From NCBI GenBank assembly GCA_002254285.1, contig NIUZ01000043.1:1-28482 (forward strand): a DNA stretch of 28,482 nucleotides, given 5' to 3'. Positions 7,560-15,916 of this stretch are shown piece by piece (position 1 is the first letter of the stretch; the number at the start of each line of letters is the position of its first letter). This DNA is from Bacteroidetes bacterium 4572_112. Its GTDB lineage: Bacteria; Bacteroidota; Bacteroidia; Bacteroidales; UBA1556. The translations under genes were made by a program, and so were the position numbers. The notes under the pieces are model-generated. The model did no database searches and had not been told where the DNA came from. It saw only the letters and a list, made by a program, of their open reading frames with translations.

Positions 7560-9959
7560 CTAACTACTAAGTTTTTTGTTTAAATTTCGCATTAGTAATC
7601 GCGCACTAATTGTTACAAAGGCGACCACACTAATTGATGATATTGGCATTAATATAGCTGCAATTATTGGCGATAATTGACCACTTACAGCATAACTTAA
7701 TCCAAATACATTATAAAAAAATGATATAGTAAAACTAGCATAAACTATATTGATAGATTTTTTAGATTTCTCAAATATCATTGGTAGTAAAGTGAAGTTC
7801 TTGGCTTCAAGTATAGCATCACTTGCTGGCGAAAAGTTGAAAATATCGTCAGCAATACTAATTCCTACATTACTTTCTTTCAGCGCTCCGGCATCATTAA
7901 GTCCGTCGCCTACCATAAGTACGTTTTTGCCTTCTTCTTTTAGTTCCTTTATATAATTGAACTTGTCCATAGGACTTTGGTCAAAAAGTAGCTTTGTGGT
8001 TTTGCCAAAGATAGAAATTAAGCGCTCTTTTTCAGCGTCATTATCTCCACTAATAATATGTACTTCGTAATTCTTATTAAGATTATTGGCAAGTTCGTCA
8101 ATTCCTTTCCTATACGAATTTTCAATTGAATAATATCCAATTATATCATCATTAATGGAAATATGTACATTCGATGCATTTTTGTTTTCTGTGGTATGGT
8201 CTAAACCAACAAAGTCAGCAGAGCCCATTTTCATTTTTATGTTTCCAAAGTCGCATTTTATGCCTGATGAAGCTATCTCCATAAAATTGCTTAAACTATT
8301 GTCAACCTCTGCTTGTATATGGCTAAATATTGACTTACTTAATGGATGTTGACTTTGACGTGTCAGTGATTTTATTTTTGTAAGCAGCTCTTGGCTAAGC
8401 TCTTTGCCGTAATACTGTACCGATTCCGAATCAGTATATGTAATTGTACCAGTTTTGTCAAAAACAATGGTATTTACCTTCGATAGTTTTTCTACAACAG
8501 TAGATTTTTTTAGATAAAAACCTGCTCTACCAAAAGCCTGCATAATATTTCCATAGGTAAAAGGGATACTTAATGCTAGCGCACAAGGACATGCTACAAT
8601 AAGCACACTTGCAAAGGCGATTAAGGCATATGCATTATCATTTATCAACCAATAAATACCTGCAGCAAAAGCGGTAGTTAGTATTACAAAAGTGAATGAC
8701 TTACTAATTTTGTCAATAAGTGAAGTAAGGTCTTTTTCTTCACCACCTTTATCGTTTTGATTCCAAAGTTGGGTGAGCTTACTTTGCATAACCTCTTTGC
8801 TAACTTCTACAACAATAGTGCTTCCTATCTGTTTTCCTCCGGCGTATAATTCATCACCATTTTTCTTAACTACAGGTTTTGATTCTCCTGTAACAAAGCT
8901 GTAATTAATACTCGCTACGCCATCAACTAATACTCCGTCGGCAGGTATTAACTCTTGATTATGAACAATAATTTTATCTCCAATTTTTATATTATTGATG
9001 GGGATAATCTCCTCTTCGCCATCAATAAGCTTACTCACGGCCACAGGGAAATATGATTTATAATCGCGTTCGAAACTCAGCGCCTGATATGTTTTGTTCT
9101 GATACCATTTTCCTAAAAGTAGAAAGAAAACCAAGCCAGCCAAGCTATCCATATAACCGGTACCTGTTGATGAAATGATTTCATAAGCACTTTCGCCAAA
9201 TATGGTAAGCATTCCTATGGAAATTGGTAAATCAATGTTTACCATTTTATGCTTGAGGTTTTTATATGCCGAAACAATATAGTCGCTGCCGCTGTACATT
9301 ATTATTGGCAATGATAAAAATAGGCTGATATATCCAAAGAAATTCTTGAAAGACTCATCAAGCAAATCGCCACCAGGAATATAATCGGGCATACTAAGTA
9401 ACATGGTATTGCCAAAAACGAAACCTGCTATACCAAGCTTTATTATCAGCGTTTTGTTCTCTGTATTATTCTTTTTGTCCTCTACATCTTCCAAATTTAT
9501 CATTGGAATATAATGTATCGATGCTAAAATCTCAACAACTTGGCGGAGGGTAATTTTGGTGTTATTGAAAGTAATATCAACCTCTTTTTTAATGAAATTG
9601 ACCGAAGACTGACTAATGTTTTTATCAATTTGATATAGATTCTCCAATAGCCAAATACATGAGCTACAGTGGATATCAGGTATATAAAGTTTTACTTTTG
9701 AGTATTCTCCTTCGGTAAAATATATAAGCTTATTGGCAATTTCTTCATTGTCTAAATAGGCGTATTTTTTGCCAAAATCGTTCACTTCCACCTTAACGCC
9801 TGGCTGGTCGTAAATATCGTAATAACCACTTAATTTGTTTTCATTAAGTAATTGATATACAGTTTTGCATCCTTCGCAGCAAAAGTTCTTATTTTGCCAC
9901 ACTATTGGGTGTTTTCCGCAATCTTCACCGCAATGAATGCATTTCTCGTTTTCTGTCAT
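7560..9959 (-). CDS. ccoI: Copper-type P1B ATPase, CcoI/FixI-like
   Basis: This 799-aa metal-transporting P-type ATPase belongs to the subgroup that supplies copper for cbb3 oxidase assembly. The N-terminus has a Cys-rich metal-binding module (CIHCGEDC at 7-14, CCEGC at 27-31), followed by an HMA-like domain with HCSSC (97-101). The core has the TGES actuator motif (357-360), the membrane CPC motif (457-459) that sets copper-type selectivity, the phosphorylation site DKTGT (501-505), the HP dipeptide (538-539) and GDGLND (684-689). Membrane helices are visible at about 173-190, 205-226, 245-263, 270-285, 420-438, 444-467, 735-755 and 763-785. In related genomes the gene normally precedes ccoS-ccoNOQP; here its neighbours are polA and an empty stretch. 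The family is certain. The CcoI subgroup rests on the N-terminal Cys module and is less certain; CopA is the alternative. Confidence 0.88.
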   Translation of the reverse strand: MTENEKCIHCGEDCGKHPIVWQNKNFCCEGCKTVYQLLNENKLSGYYDIYDQPGVKVEVNDFGKKYAYLDNEEIANKLIYFTEGEYSKVKLYIPDIHCSSCIWLLENLYQIDKNISQSSVNFIKKEVDITFNNTKITLRQVVEILASIHYIPMINLEDVEDKKNNTENKTLIIKLGIAGFVFGNTMLLSMPDYIPGGDLLDESFKNFFGYISLFLSLPIIMYSGSDYIVSAYKNLKHKMVNIDLPISIGMLTIFGESAYEIISSTGTGYMDSLAGLVFFLLLGKWYQNKTYQALSFERDYKSYFPVAVSKLIDGEEEIIPINNIKIGDKIIVHNQELIPADGVLVDGVASINYSFVTGESKPVVKKNGDELYAGGKQIGSTIVVEVSKEVMQSKLTQLWNQNDKGGEEKDLTSLIDKISKSFTFVILTTAFAAGIYWLINDNAYALIAFASVLIVACPCALALSIPFTYGNIMQAFGRAGFYLKKSTVVEKLSKVNTIVFDKTGTITYTDSESVQYYGKELSQELLTKIKSLTRQSQHPLSKSIFSHIQAEVDNSLSNFMEIASSGIKCDFGNIKMKMGSADFVGLDHTTENKNASNVHISINDDIIGYYSIENSYRKGIDELANNLNKNYEVHIISGDNDAEKERLISIFGKTTKLLFDQSPMDKFNYIKELKEEGKNVLMVGDGLNDAGALKESNVGISIADDIFNFSPASDAILEAKNFTLLPMIFEKSKKSINIVYASFTISFFYNVFGLSYAVSGQLSPIIAAILMPISSISVVAFVTISARLLMRNLNKKLSS

Positions 9960-10260
9960 GTATATTTATTCAATATTATGAAGTGATTATAATATAATGA
10001 ATTATGCATTTAATATATAATCAGGCATATATGATAACTTTTTGTTTGTTTATATAATTCGTGAAGTTAGTGAATTTTAATAATACAAAATGTAATAAGT
10101 AACAAATTTTCCACCTCCTAGGTTCAAGTAGCAAACGCAATTTTCAGTTTACAAATTTATTGCTAAATGCAGTAGCAACTTATCATTATTGTATTATTAA
10201 GAATCTTGTATTTTAATATTTATAATATGACATTTGTTATTATATTTATTAGTCATTTAT

Positions 10261-10377
10261 TTCAATGGCGAGAAATCTCCAGAAGAGCGCTGCGAAGACT
10301 ATGAAGAACATCATGGTAATGGAGCTGATGCTGCACGCCATATTCATACTGATACTATGGTGATTAAGTCGTATTAA
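10261..10377 (+). pseudogene. Orphan 3' end of an unidentified gene
   Basis: This frame has 38 codons before TAA 10375-10377 and no convincing start: upstream in frame there are only AT-rich codons (a TTG at 10234) back to TGA 10228. The product is rich in charged residues and His and ends HIHTDTMVIKSY. Third codon positions in this frame are mostly A or T, as in the genuine genes here, while the overlapping frame (10265-10363) has G/C third positions, so this is the likelier coding frame. It looks like the surviving tail of a lost gene, still followed by a terminator. I do not recognise the family. It could also be a very short real gene. Confidence 0.35.
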
Positions 10378-10396
10378 TTACACTATATATTCATTG

Positions 10397-10432
10397 AAAA
10401 AGCCATTACGTTTATAAGTGTAATGGCTTTTT
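10397..10432. terminator. Bidirectional Rho-independent terminator
   Basis: The arms AAAAAGCCATTAC (10397-10409) and GTAATGGCTTTTT (10420-10432) pair perfectly over 13 bp around a 10-nt loop and give T-runs on both strands. It ends frr (stop 10454, minus strand) and could end any transcript of the fragment at 10261-10377. Confidence 0.88.
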
Positions 10433-10453
10433 TAATAGTTTATTGTTAAGTAT

Positions 10454-11017
10454 TTAGATAGAAGAAATATCCGTTTCCTTAGCTTCAAAAGTTTTATCTA
10501 CTAATGCAGTATACTTATTTGTAAGATCTTGAACTTTATCAACAAGTTTCTTTGTCATATCTTCGCTCAGTCCATCTTTTTCCAATTGATTTGCTTCTTG
10601 ATTTGCATCCTTACGTGCATTACGAATACCAACTTTAGCATGCTCGGCTTCAGCTTTTGATTGTTTTATCAATCCCATACGGCGTTCCTCAGTAAGTACA
10701 GGTACATTTAATCTAATAATTGTACCATCATTTTGAGGATTCAATCCTAAATTTGAATTGGTAATTTCCTTTTCTATAAGAACAAGGTTTGCTTTGTCCC
10801 AAGGCTGTATAACTAATGTTCTAGGGTCTGGCGTACTAATGTTAGCAATTTGACTTAGTGGCATTTGGCTACCATAATTTTCAATTGAAATTCCGTCGAG
10901 CATAGTAGGGTTAGCTTTTCCTGCTCTAATTTTATGAAGTTCTGATTCTAAATGCTTAATACTGGCTTTCATGCTTTCTTCAGCCATTTCTATACACATA
11001 TCTGCTTCTTCAGTCAT
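10454..11017 (-). CDS. frr: Ribosome recycling factor
   Basis: The 187-aa product matches the usual length (about 185) of the factor that, with EF-G, splits the post-termination ribosome. Visible family features are the N-terminal helix with LHKIRAGKANPTMLDGI, the beta strand segment SQIANISTPDPRTLVIQPWD, and the C-terminal three-helix arm ending in an Asp/Lys/Glu-rich tail. The start is set at ATG 11015-11017. A longer frame to TTG 11059 exists, but that codon overlaps the -7 box at 11057-11064 and so would not be in the mRNA. The gene diverges from rplY and ends at a strong terminator. In many bacteria frr follows pyrH; here it stands alone. Confidence 0.96.
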   Translation of the reverse strand: MTEEADMCIEMAEESMKASIKHLESELHKIRAGKANPTMLDGISIENYGSQMPLSQIANISTPDPRTLVIQPWDKANLVLIEKEITNSNLGLNPQNDGTIIRLNVPVLTEERRMGLIKQSKAEAEHAKVGIRNARKDANQEANQLEKDGLSEDMTKKLVDKVQDLTNKYTALVDKTFEAKETDISSI

Positions 11018-11056
11018 TATATTTAATTTTTGATATTTATATTTGTCGATAAGTAG

Positions 11057-11064
11057 CAAAGTTA
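11057..11064 (-). promoter_or_regulatory. -7 box of frr
   Basis: The minus strand reads TAACTTTG within TACTAACTTTGC, an extended form also seen before tilS and the DUF5606 gene. The expected start of transcription is near 11050, about 33 nt before the ATG. No clear -33 TTG is visible. Confidence 0.55.
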
Positions 11065-11146
11065 GTATTTATTTATTAATGTTTTGGAATAAATTTCATG
11101 CTTTCTTAAAAGAATAAAAAAATAAATTTTATCAGAAAAAAAACCG

Positions 11147-11154
11147 TACATTTG
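11147..11154 (+). promoter_or_regulatory. -7 box of rplY
   Basis: TACATTTG is a full consensus match, about 73 bp before the rplY ATG. The -33 region is T-rich (AATTTTAT near 11125) but has no clear TTG. Confidence 0.55.
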
Positions 11155-11227
11155 CACGCTTTTTAGAACATACATTATTATGTTCGATAAAGTGTTGATT
11201 TAGTATTAATTATATATAATTACAATT

Positions 11228-11839
11228 ATGAAAACAGTATCTATGAGCGGTTCTCAGCGCGAGAACTTAGGGAAGAAAGCTGCTAAAGCGTTAAGAAAAG
11301 ATGGTCAAGTACCATGTGTAATCTACGGTGGTAAAGAGCAAGTTCATTTTTCTACATCAGAAAAATCATTTAAAGACTTAATTTATACTCCAGAAATTGC
11401 TTTTGTTGAAATCACTATTGGTGAGAAAGTTTATAAAGCAATTTTACAAGATATACAATATCACCCAGTATCAGACAATATCTATCATGTTGACTTTTTA
11501 GAGTTAGTTGAAGGTAAAGTTATTACTATGGGTATTCCAGTATTAATCGAAGGAATAGCAAAAGGTGTACTTAATGGTGGTAGATTGGCACAACGTACAA
11601 AAAGACTTAAAGTTAAAGGTATGCCAGAATTTATGCCAGAAAATATAAGCGTTGATGTAAGTGCATTACGTATTGGTCAAGCTATTAAAGTTAAAGATAT
11701 TACAGTTGAGAATGTTGAGATTTTAGCTTACCCAAATACTAACGTAGTTGCTGTTAAGGCGTCTCGTACATCTACAGGTGACGAAGAGGACGAAGAAGAA
11801 GGAACAGAAGAAAGTACTGAAGCAGTAGCTGAAGCATAG
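11228..11839 (+). CDS. rplY: 50S ribosomal protein L25 (CTC/TL5 form)
   Basis: This 203-aa protein is the long general-stress (CTC/TL5) form of L25, which binds 5S rRNA in the large subunit. The N-terminal 90 residues form the 5S-binding domain (GKKAAKALRKDGQVPCVIYGG at about 15-35, then YHPVSDNIYHVDF). Residues about 95-180 are the TL5 beta domain (GIPVLIEGIAKGV, LKVKGMPEFMPENISVDVS). A very acidic Glu/Asp tail closes the protein. The ATG at 11228 follows an AT-rich leader with a consensus -7 box. A terminator and then pth follow, an L25-pth order common in bacteria. Confidence 0.96.
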   Translation: MKTVSMSGSQRENLGKKAAKALRKDGQVPCVIYGGKEQVHFSTSEKSFKDLIYTPEIAFVEITIGEKVYKAILQDIQYHPVSDNIYHVDFLELVEGKVITMGIPVLIEGIAKGVLNGGRLAQRTKRLKVKGMPEFMPENISVDVSALRIGQAIKVKDITVENVEILAYPNTNVVAVKASRTSTGDEEDEEEGTEESTEAVAEA

Positions 11840-11881
11840 TCTTTTTTCTAATATGGGCATTTGCTCAATAATAATACTGAG

Positions 11882-11918
11882 AGGTGCATTAATCAATGAT
11901 TTTTGCACCTTTTATTTT
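11882..11918 (+). terminator. Rho-independent terminator after rplY
   Basis: AGGTGCA (11882-11888) pairs with TGCACCT (11904-11910), followed by a T-rich tail. It separates rplY from pth; some read-through into pth is likely because no clear pth promoter is visible. Confidence 0.7.
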
Positions 11919-11942
11919 TAATATATAATTTGATTAACGAAA

Positions 11943-12509
11943 ATGAAGTATTTAATTGTTGGTTTAGGAAATATTGGTGATGAATATGAAAATACTCGCC
12001 ATAATATAGGTTTTGATGTTGTTGATCAATTTGCCAAGGATATTAAAGCTGATAAATTTGAGATTGAGCGCCATGCTTTTCGTGCTCATGGAAAATTTAA
12101 AGGGCGTAGTATTGTGCTTATTAAGCCAACAACATATATGAATCTTAGTGGTAAAGCTGTTAAATATTGGCTCACTACCGAGAAAATTTCTATTGATAAT
12201 TGTTTGATAGTTCTTGATGACCTTGCTATTCCTTTGGGAAAATTGCGAATGAAAATTAAAGGTGGTGATGGCAAACATAATGGCCTTACAAGTATTATAG
12301 AAAGTTTGAATACGAGTAAATTCCCTCGTCTTAGATTTGGTATTGGCGATAGTTTTTCGCGAGGAAGACAAGCAGATTTTGTTTTAGGAAAATGGAATTC
12401 TGATGAGCTTGATATTGTTTATGAGCGAACTAATGTAGCTGTAGAAATGGTAAAAAGTTTTTGCTCCATTGGTATTGAGCGCACAATGACTGCTTTTAAT
12501 GGTAAGTAG
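11943..12509 (+). CDS. pth: Peptidyl-tRNA hydrolase
   Basis: This 188-aa protein has the length and all main motifs of the bacterial Pth family, which frees tRNA from stalled peptidyl-tRNA. The N-terminus GLGNIGDEYENTRHNIGFD holds the catalytic His of TRHN and the substrate-binding Asn of GLGN; Ile replaces the more usual Pro of GLGNPG. Further motifs are KPTTYMNLSG (about 61-70), LDDLAIPLG with the conserved Asp, and GGDGKHNGL. It lies 103 bp after rplY on the same strand and converges with the membrane-protein gene. Confidence 0.96.
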   Translation: MKYLIVGLGNIGDEYENTRHNIGFDVVDQFAKDIKADKFEIERHAFRAHGKFKGRSIVLIKPTTYMNLSGKAVKYWLTTEKISIDNCLIVLDDLAIPLGKLRMKIKGGDGKHNGLTSIIESLNTSKFPRLRFGIGDSFSRGRQADFVLGKWNSDELDIVYERTNVAVEMVKSFCSIGIERTMTAFNGK

Positions 12510-12559
12510 TAAAAGTTAGATTATAGTTTAATTTCCATTGTATACCCAACTTATTGGAA

Positions 12560-14443
12560 CTATCTGGGCTCAAATACTTCGATTTCTATATCATCAAAGT
12601 AAATTTCTTTTTTACCAGTATTCCAAATGTAAACAATTAGGTTGTCGTTAGTTGAACGCACTTCGGGGGTTAAGTAATCAATGCTCACTTTATTCCATTG
12701 ATTCATTATTATTTTATCTTTAAACTCAGTATTGGATAAATCAATTGTTTTGTATTTATAATTCTTTCCCTTATGCTGGAAGCTTACGACTAAGTATGCT
12801 GGTGTTTCATTTAATGGATGAACTGGGTATATCCATGCTGAAACTCTAAGCCAAACATAATCCTTATCAGTAATATCTTGATATTTAACCTTAAAATCAG
12901 GGGAGAAGTTAATGCTACTATCCATAACAAAAGAATAATTTCCTGATTTTGAATATAAATCTGAATAATATTGAGGTTTATTAATGTCAACTTCTTCAAA
13001 ATCAATTATTTTAAGTATCCATTGTTCTAATTCAATATTAGAAGGTATGATATCTATTCCATCAAATGATCTATAAACACGTAGTAGCTTTTCATTCTTG
13101 GGTTCAAAATTTGTTTCTCCAAAACTAGCAAAGTAATATGCTGATGTCATTCTGTCGCCGTGGAGAATACCTTGTTTTAGTTGCCATGATTGGAACATAT
13201 TTAATCCTACAAATAGAATAATAAAAACAGAAACTATAGCTTTTATTCCCAGTGATTTCTTAGAAATATATGTAAGAAAGAAACCCAAAGGTATTGCCAA
13301 TATTGCATAAGATTGTACTAATGCACGTTGTCCCATGCTCTGAGCATACCACCAACACGACCAACTAGATACAATGTATAGGTTAAGGATAAAGAATAAA
13401 AAAAGAGGAGTGAAAACACCTTTACTCTTCTTATATAAATTTATAAAACCTAGAATTGCAAATATCATTATGGGTGTATATACCAACCATCCTTTTCTGA
13501 AACTAAAAAGAACTTTAAGTATATATGGTGAAAGAAACTCGAATCCTTCACCAGGATTTATATAACTATAGAAAATAAAATGACCACTATAAATTAGCCA
13601 ATATAGTATTTGAAGAGATCCTATTGCTGACAAAATGATTATAAATTGAATAATTTGCAACTTATAAGTAATAAATAAGTTGATTTTTTTACGAAAGCTA
13701 CTCATAGAATATACACCCCATAATAAAGGGATAAATATTGATATAATTTCTGTGGGCCTTGTTAGTGTAATTAACCCTATTGCCAATGCAAGCAGAATAA
13801 TATGCTTTCTTTTATAATTTGAATGCCACTGAATGGTTTGCCACAATATAAAGGCATAAGCAGAAAAAATATATGCATGTGGCATTTCTGCAGAGTATGC
13901 ACTATACCACATATAATTAGTGCCGAAAAAAATTAATAGTAATACAATACTTGTGATAGCATCCGAAAAGAAATTTAAGAGTACCTTCCTCAAAAATAAT
14001 AATCCAAGAAAGAAAAAAAGTATGCTATTGCCAACCATCGTCCATTGATAAGGTTTTGAAAATCCGTCCATAGGATAGTCAAACGTATATGCAATAAAGT
14101 GCCCTGCAAAAAATGATGGAGTATAAAATACTGCCATTCCCATGCTATATTTCATTATCCAGTTGCCATTGTCTATTTTGGTGGCTTGATAAAATGTTTC
14201 AGTGGACTTATATTTTTCTATTAGCTCCTCAATTACTTCAATATTTTTAAGGCCCAAGTCGTGATAAATGAATGTACTGGGTAAATATAGATAGTAGCCA
14301 AAATTGTCCCATACAATTGGGTTGTTTGGTGGGTATGTTAGTCGTGCACTAATGTTTGTAATTAGTAGCAACATTAATACAAATGCTGATATTTTGTTCG
14401 TTTTACTCACAATAATATAGTTAATTAATGAGATTAATTCCAT
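12560..14443 (-). CDS. Polytopic membrane protein, GT-C glycosyltransferase-like, with extracytoplasmic beta domain
   Basis: The 627-aa protein has an N-terminal multi-helix region (roughly residues 15-418, about 10-12 hydrophobic segments) and a soluble C-terminal part (about 420-627). The first extracytoplasmic loop, starting WDNFGYYLYLP (D46), and the motif LTRPTE resemble GT-C transferases that use lipid-linked sugars. The C-terminal strands (SGNYSFVMDSS, WLRVSAWIYP, YFDDIEIEVFE) look like a jelly-roll or carbohydrate-binding module. No exact family is recognised. A role in transferring sugars to cell-surface glycans or proteins is inference. The ATG at 14441-14443 is the only reasonable start. 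It converges with pth, 50 bp apart, with no clear terminator between them. Confidence 0.75.
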   Translation of the reverse strand: MELISLINYIIVSKTNKISAFVLMLLLITNISARLTYPPNNPIVWDNFGYYLYLPSTFIYHDLGLKNIEVIEELIEKYKSTETFYQATKIDNGNWIMKYSMGMAVFYTPSFFAGHFIAYTFDYPMDGFSKPYQWTMVGNSILFFFLGLLFLRKVLLNFFSDAITSIVLLLIFFGTNYMWYSAYSAEMPHAYIFSAYAFILWQTIQWHSNYKRKHIILLALAIGLITLTRPTEIISIFIPLLWGVYSMSSFRKKINLFITYKLQIIQFIIILSAIGSLQILYWLIYSGHFIFYSYINPGEGFEFLSPYILKVLFSFRKGWLVYTPIMIFAILGFINLYKKSKGVFTPLFLFFILNLYIVSSWSCWWYAQSMGQRALVQSYAILAIPLGFFLTYISKKSLGIKAIVSVFIILFVGLNMFQSWQLKQGILHGDRMTSAYYFASFGETNFEPKNEKLLRVYRSFDGIDIIPSNIELEQWILKIIDFEEVDINKPQYYSDLYSKSGNYSFVMDSSINFSPDFKVKYQDITDKDYVWLRVSAWIYPVHPLNETPAYLVVSFQHKGKNYKYKTIDLSNTEFKDKIIMNQWNKVSIDYLTPEVRSTNDNLIVYIWNTGKKEIYFDDIEIEVFEPR

Positions 14444-14786
14444 AGTGTATTATGGTAATTAATGTCTGTAATAGTGTGATATATTGTTATTTAGTGTTTT
14501 AAATGTGTATTACCATAATTAAATACTAATGTAGGCTATAAAGATAGTTTTTAAAATCATATTAAGAAGTTATATTTTAGATTTATTTAGAATATACAAT
14601 TCTGATTCTATAATGCTTTATAAAACAATTGCAATAAATTTGTAAGAGCAAAATTCATATATAAGCAAAAGGTCTATATATTATAATGCTTTTGCTAATT
14701 TGTATGAATTATTTTATACTTTTATAAATTCGAATATTGATTCATCTTTAGTTGAAATTAATTGGTTTAATGATAGGTAGTATTGT
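14444..14786. other. 343-bp AT-rich gap with a spaced inverted repeat
   Basis: No ORF is visible. The only structure seen is an 11-bp perfect inverted repeat, ATTATGGTAAT (14449-14459) and ATTACCATAAT (14509-14519), just upstream of the membrane-protein gene. A near-consensus minus-strand -7 box (TATCTTTA) lies at 14539-14546, so the repeat would sit in that gene's 5' leader. The rest shows nothing I can name. Confidence 0.5.
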
Positions 14787-15838
14787 ATGAAAAATTAATA
14801 TTTTGTTTTTATTGGTATGTAATATCAATATATCTACAGCTCAGATTGATATTATTGAGCATGAAAAACTTCATTTTATTTTTACCTAGGATAATGATGT
14901 ACTATTTTATACCGACTATTATTATACCCAAGGCTTATTCTTTAGACTTGGGGAGACTTTCCTCGAAGAAAATCCTGCGAATTATATATTACTTTCTCTT
15001 CCAAATTCTTCAAAAACTTATAGTGTTTCAATAATATAACAAATGTATACGCCCTTAGAAATAAGAGATTCTATTTTGAGGATTGATGATAGGCCATATG
15101 CAGGGGTGTTATACCAATTTGGTATCAAAATACGCTATAAATAAATTGGAATATATTTTCCTATTAGAAGGCAAAAATTATTTGCATAGCCGTAGCTATG
15201 GAAATAATTTATTAATTTGGTATTATATCTAAGGTCCGAAAAATTATCCATTAATTACGATAAGCAATTATTAATTCGTTCATCATTGGATCTTGGAATA
15301 CGTGGAAAATATTCTTTCGCACAATATGCACAATATTATTATCATAAAATTGGAAATATTCTTTTGCCACAAGGCTGGCAATATCAGAAGAGTGACTATT
15401 CTGTGATAAACTATAATGTAGCCATAAAGAAGCAGATTTATTCTCCAAACGAATATATGGCATTGAACGCTTTATCGGAAGCTCGATTAGGAACAATGTT
15501 TACAGATTTTTCTTTGGGAGCATCAGCAAAAGTGGGTCTTTTTAAAAGTGTTTTTAGTAATGACATTGCTTATGATTTTCAGATATCAGCAGAGGCTTCG
15601 GCTTTTGTGAAATTTGTTGCTCATAATGGTACTATACAAGGCGACTTGAAGAATAATCCTAATGTGTATGAGATAAAATCGCCTTATATAGAGCATATTG
15701 TAGGCTCGTATTCTGCCTTAGCTAAAGCTAGATATAAAAAAAATTGAACTAAATTTTGAATGGATATTTCTTACTCCTGAGTTTGAAATGGGTAGAGAAC
15801 ATAGATATAATCGACTTTCTTTATGTTTTTATTGGTAA
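14787..15838 (+). pseudogene. Decayed lipid A deacylase LpxR-family gene (DUF2219)
   Basis: Joining frames gives a recognisable LpxR-type outer-membrane barrel: a signal peptide ending ISTAQ, then DND (catalytic Asn/Asp region), YYYTQGLFFRLG, QMYTPLEIRDS, DDRPYAGVLY, YHKIGN (probable catalytic His), PQGWQYQ, and a C-terminal strand REHRYNRLSLCFYW. The family removes acyl chains from lipid A. Five lesions are visible: one extra A after the start codon (run of five A at 14790-14794), TAG at 14887-14889, TAA at 15037-15039, a palindromic element inserted at 15112-15222, and a one-base shift in the A-run at about 15736-15743 that prevents reading of the last 30 codons. The long intact stretch 15217-15747 is only the middle of the gene. 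The gene is dead. Confidence 0.85.
15112..15222. mobile_element. MITE-like palindromic element, copy 1 (internally deleted)
   Basis: This 111-bp element has ends TACCAATTTGG and AATTTGGTA and is flanked by direct repeats TTA (15109-15111 and 15223-15225). Removing the element and one TTA restores the lpxR reading (GVLY followed by LRSEKL). The left arm is nearly identical to copy 2. About 50 bp of the right arm are missing, but the central hairpin (CATAGC-CGTA-GCTATG) remains. Confidence 0.8.
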
Positions 15839-15889
15839 TATTTATGTGTTTATTGCATGATTTACTATGATTACCAATGCTAAATTTAC

Positions 15890-15897
15890 TACATTTG
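15890..15897 (+). promoter_or_regulatory. -7 box of the arginine deiminase gene
   Basis: TACATTTG lies 19 bp before the ATG at 15917, giving a very short leader. No TTG sits at the ideal -33 spacing. Confidence 0.5.
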
Positions 15898-15916
15898 TTC
15901 TTTAAAATTTATTATT

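Larger units (their letters stand above)
9960..10453. other. 494-bp gap with one gene-end fragment and one terminator
   Basis: Most of this stretch is AT-rich with no credible ORF. A weak promoter for the ATPase may lie at 10152-10178 (minus strand: TTG, 16 bp, TAAATTTG), implying a leader of about 185 nt. At 10261-10377 base composition rises sharply over a 39-codon reading frame (separate entry). A strong hairpin terminator follows at 10397-10432. Confidence 0.6.

Noticed and set aside
10118..10145. tRNA-like T-loop (GGTTCAAG) suggesting a tRNA 3' end
   Set aside because: Flanking bases do not pair into a T-stem beyond 3 bp and no acceptor or anticodon arm can be built.
10265..10363. ATG-led 32-codon ORF in the GC-richer block
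   Set aside because: Its third codon positions are mostly G or C, unlike genes in this AT-rich genome; the overlapping frame ending at 10377 has the expected A/T bias.
11018..11059. N-terminal extension of frr from TTG 11059
   Set aside because: The codon lies in the -7 promoter box, and the extension is absent from the RRF family.
15217..15747. Independent 176-aa gene
   Set aside because: Its sequence is the middle of the LpxR-type protein; the preceding and following parts are present in shifted frames.
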